Positions 14,356-14,818 of a DNA stretch of 14,818 nucleotides are shown here, piece by piece; the stretch's first letter is position 1; each line of letters opens with the position of its first letter. The DNA is from Phycisphaerae bacterium (GTDB taxonomy: Bacteria > Planctomycetota > Phycisphaerae > Sedimentisphaerales > SG8-4): the NCBI GenBank assembly GCA_030613765.1, contig JAUWLI010000031.1:1-14818 (forward strand), written 5' to 3'. A model generated the notes under the pieces. It saw nothing but the letters and a program-made list of their open reading frames with translations, searched no databases and was not told the DNA's origin. Both the position numbers and the translations under genes were made by a program.

Positions 14356-14619
14356 CTAACATGAAACAGTCTCCTGCCTCGTTTTCCGGCCCGTTCCTGA
14401 ATTATCAGGATTATTTTGGCTCTGAAATTGGGTTTGTTTTGGGTTCGTTTGGGTTTGTTGGGGCGATTTATTGGCTTTAATTGGGTTTGTTTGGCTTTGT
14501 ATTGGGTTTGAATTGGCTTTGTTTTTCCCAATTGACCAAGTGTCCAATTGTTCGTAATCCTTTGTTAATACCTTATTTACGTTCATTTGACTTTTTCTGA
14601 ATTTGGCTTTGTTTTGCAT
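14356..14619 (-). other. Repeat-derived low-complexity ORF (Asn/Lys/Pro/Gln/Thr)
   Basis: An 87-codon ATG frame. Its first part reads 'MQNKAKFRKSQMNVNKVLTK' followed by 'DYEQLDTWSIGKNKANSNP', then dissolves into Pro/Gln/Asn/Thr text made by the tandem array. From memory, similar phrases recur in many hypothetical proteins of Phycisphaerae genomes, which suggests a dispersed DNA repeat that happens to stay open rather than a selected protein. A second frame (14298-14531, TTG start) reads the same array as 'KTKPIQTQYKAKQTQLKP' and ends exactly at the ATGATG of the CehA/McbA gene. Being open in two frames is expected for 10-12-nt units lacking stop triplets. Confidence 0.45.
14413..14521 (-). 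repeat. Tandem array of ~11-nt CAAA[C/G]CCAA units
   Basis: On the minus strand, units read from 14521 downwards: CAAAGCCAATT (14521-14511), CAAACCCAATA (14510-14500), CAAAGCCAAA (14499-14490), CAAACCCAATT (14489-14479), a degenerate 21-nt double unit (14478-14458), CAAACCCAAA (14457-14448), CGAACCCAAAA (14447-14437), CAAACCCAATTT (14436-14425) and CAGAGCCAAAAT (14424-14413). Unit length varies between 10 and 12 nt, so reading frame is not preserved along the array. G is strongly under-represented on this strand. Confidence 0.8.
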
Positions 14620-14645
14620 AAAAAGTCTGATTTGTAAAGATCTCT

Positions 14646-14818
14646 CTACAGTTGTAAAGGTGCCAAAAGGGCGTGTTGCCCAAAGTGGTCATGGTTTATA
14701 TTTGTGTTAGTCTTTAAGTAAGATTCTGCCGCTGCTGCAATATCGGGAGTTTGCTCTTTAGTAACCGCCTATTCGATCATATGCTGTACATCTGATTAGT
14801 AATCGGCGCCAGAGAACG
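14646..14818 (-). pseudogene. Possible decayed 3' end of a gene running in from the right
   Basis: One minus-strand frame stays open for 40 codons (14768-14649) before a TAG at 14648-14646. It reads like protein ('AVTKEQTPDIAAAAESYLKT') and continues upstream in the same frame, with 'SDVQHMIE' and 'FSGADY' separated by in-frame TAG (14771-14769) and TAA (14798-14796). The open part has no ATG. A gene remnant with two nonsense mutations is one explanation; chance or continuation of the repeat element is another. No family recognised. Confidence 0.2.
14669..14681 (-). terminator. Small GC hairpin followed by T-run
   Basis: On the minus strand, GGGC-AACAC-GCCC is followed directly by TTTT. The stem is only 4 bp, so this is a weak terminator candidate, for whatever is transcribed leftwards from beyond the window edge. 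Confidence 0.25.

Larger units (their letters stand above)
14302..14818. other. 517-bp region without a convincing gene, repeat-rich
   Basis: Upstream of the CehA/McbA gene, no frame on either strand looks like an ordinary intact protein gene. From left to right it holds a short unique leader (14302-14412), a tandem array of CAAAcCCAA units (14413-14521), a repeat-derived coding-like stretch (14522-14640), a small GC hairpin (14669-14681), and a frame with coding character but in-frame stops (14646-14818). The promoter of the CehA/McbA gene must lie in or beyond it and was not identified. Confidence 0.6.

Noticed and set aside
14298..14531. 77-codon TTG-start frame ending at the CehA/McbA start, as a possible leader peptide
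   Set aside because: It is mostly the tandem array read in another frame. The overlap with ATGATG is likely chance, and no ribosome site precedes the TTG.
14302..14818. CRISPR array or tRNA in the repeat-rich right end
   Set aside because: Repeat units are 10-12 nt with no spacers, unlike 24-37-nt CRISPR repeats, and no cloverleaf or T-arm consensus was seen on either strand.

Overview
The window looks like a chromosomal segment from an environmental planctomycete, most likely class Phycisphaerae (Sedimentisphaerales-like). This is inferred from gene content: a pseudopilus/type II secretion operon containing a secreted accessory protein, an ECF sigma factor with its anti-sigma factor, a CehA/McbA-type metallohydrolase, a Gfo/Idh/MocA oxidoreductase, and a low-complexity Lys/Asn/Pro/Gln repeat ORF of a kind I recall from Phycisphaerae genomes. 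No taxonomic marker (rRNA, ribosomal protein) is present, and no tRNA, CRISPR array or insertion sequence was seen.

Region 1 (1-5369, minus strand) is a tightly packed pseudopilus/type II secretion operon. In transcription order it encodes a GspE/PilB-type ATPase, a secreted protein whose C-terminus resembles a pseudopilin, a canonical GspF/PilC platform protein, a second divergent GspF-like protein with an extra membrane N-terminus, a pseudopilin, and the first codons of another prepilin cut by the left edge. Gaps range from 2 to 45 bp. The ATPase energises assembly, the GspF proteins form the inner-membrane platform, and the pseudopilins are the assembled subunits.

Region 2 (5370-6660) is a 156-bp AT-rich divergent spacer, then an ECF sigma factor overlapping by ATGA with a membrane-bound zinc-finger-type anti-sigma factor. 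Divergence from the secretion operon makes a regulatory link plausible but unproven.

Region 3 (6661-9710) holds stand-alone metabolic and stress genes: a glyoxalase II-type hydrolase with its own promoter (+), a convergent Gfo/Idh/MocA oxidoreductase (-), and a membrane-anchored MtfA-type zinc peptidase (-).

Region 4 (9711-11876, plus strand) carries two predicted iron-sulfur proteins, a DUF2284 protein and a DUF362 protein, each with a recognisable upstream promoter.

Region 5 (11965-14301, minus strand) holds a secreted CehA/McbA-family metallohydrolase, a small Cys-rich/Lys-rich protein, and a PaaI-type thioesterase translationally coupled to that small gene.

Region 6 (14302-14818) has no convincing intact gene. 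It holds an array of 10-12-nt CAAAcCCAA-type units, an adjoining repeat-derived ORF, a G-rich opposite strand able to form a G-quadruplex, and what looks like a decayed coding remnant at the right edge. The best leads for unusual biology are this repeat element, the Cys/Lys-rich small protein, the DUF2284-DUF362 pair and the pseudopilin-like protein inside the secretion operon. No complete new system is demonstrated.
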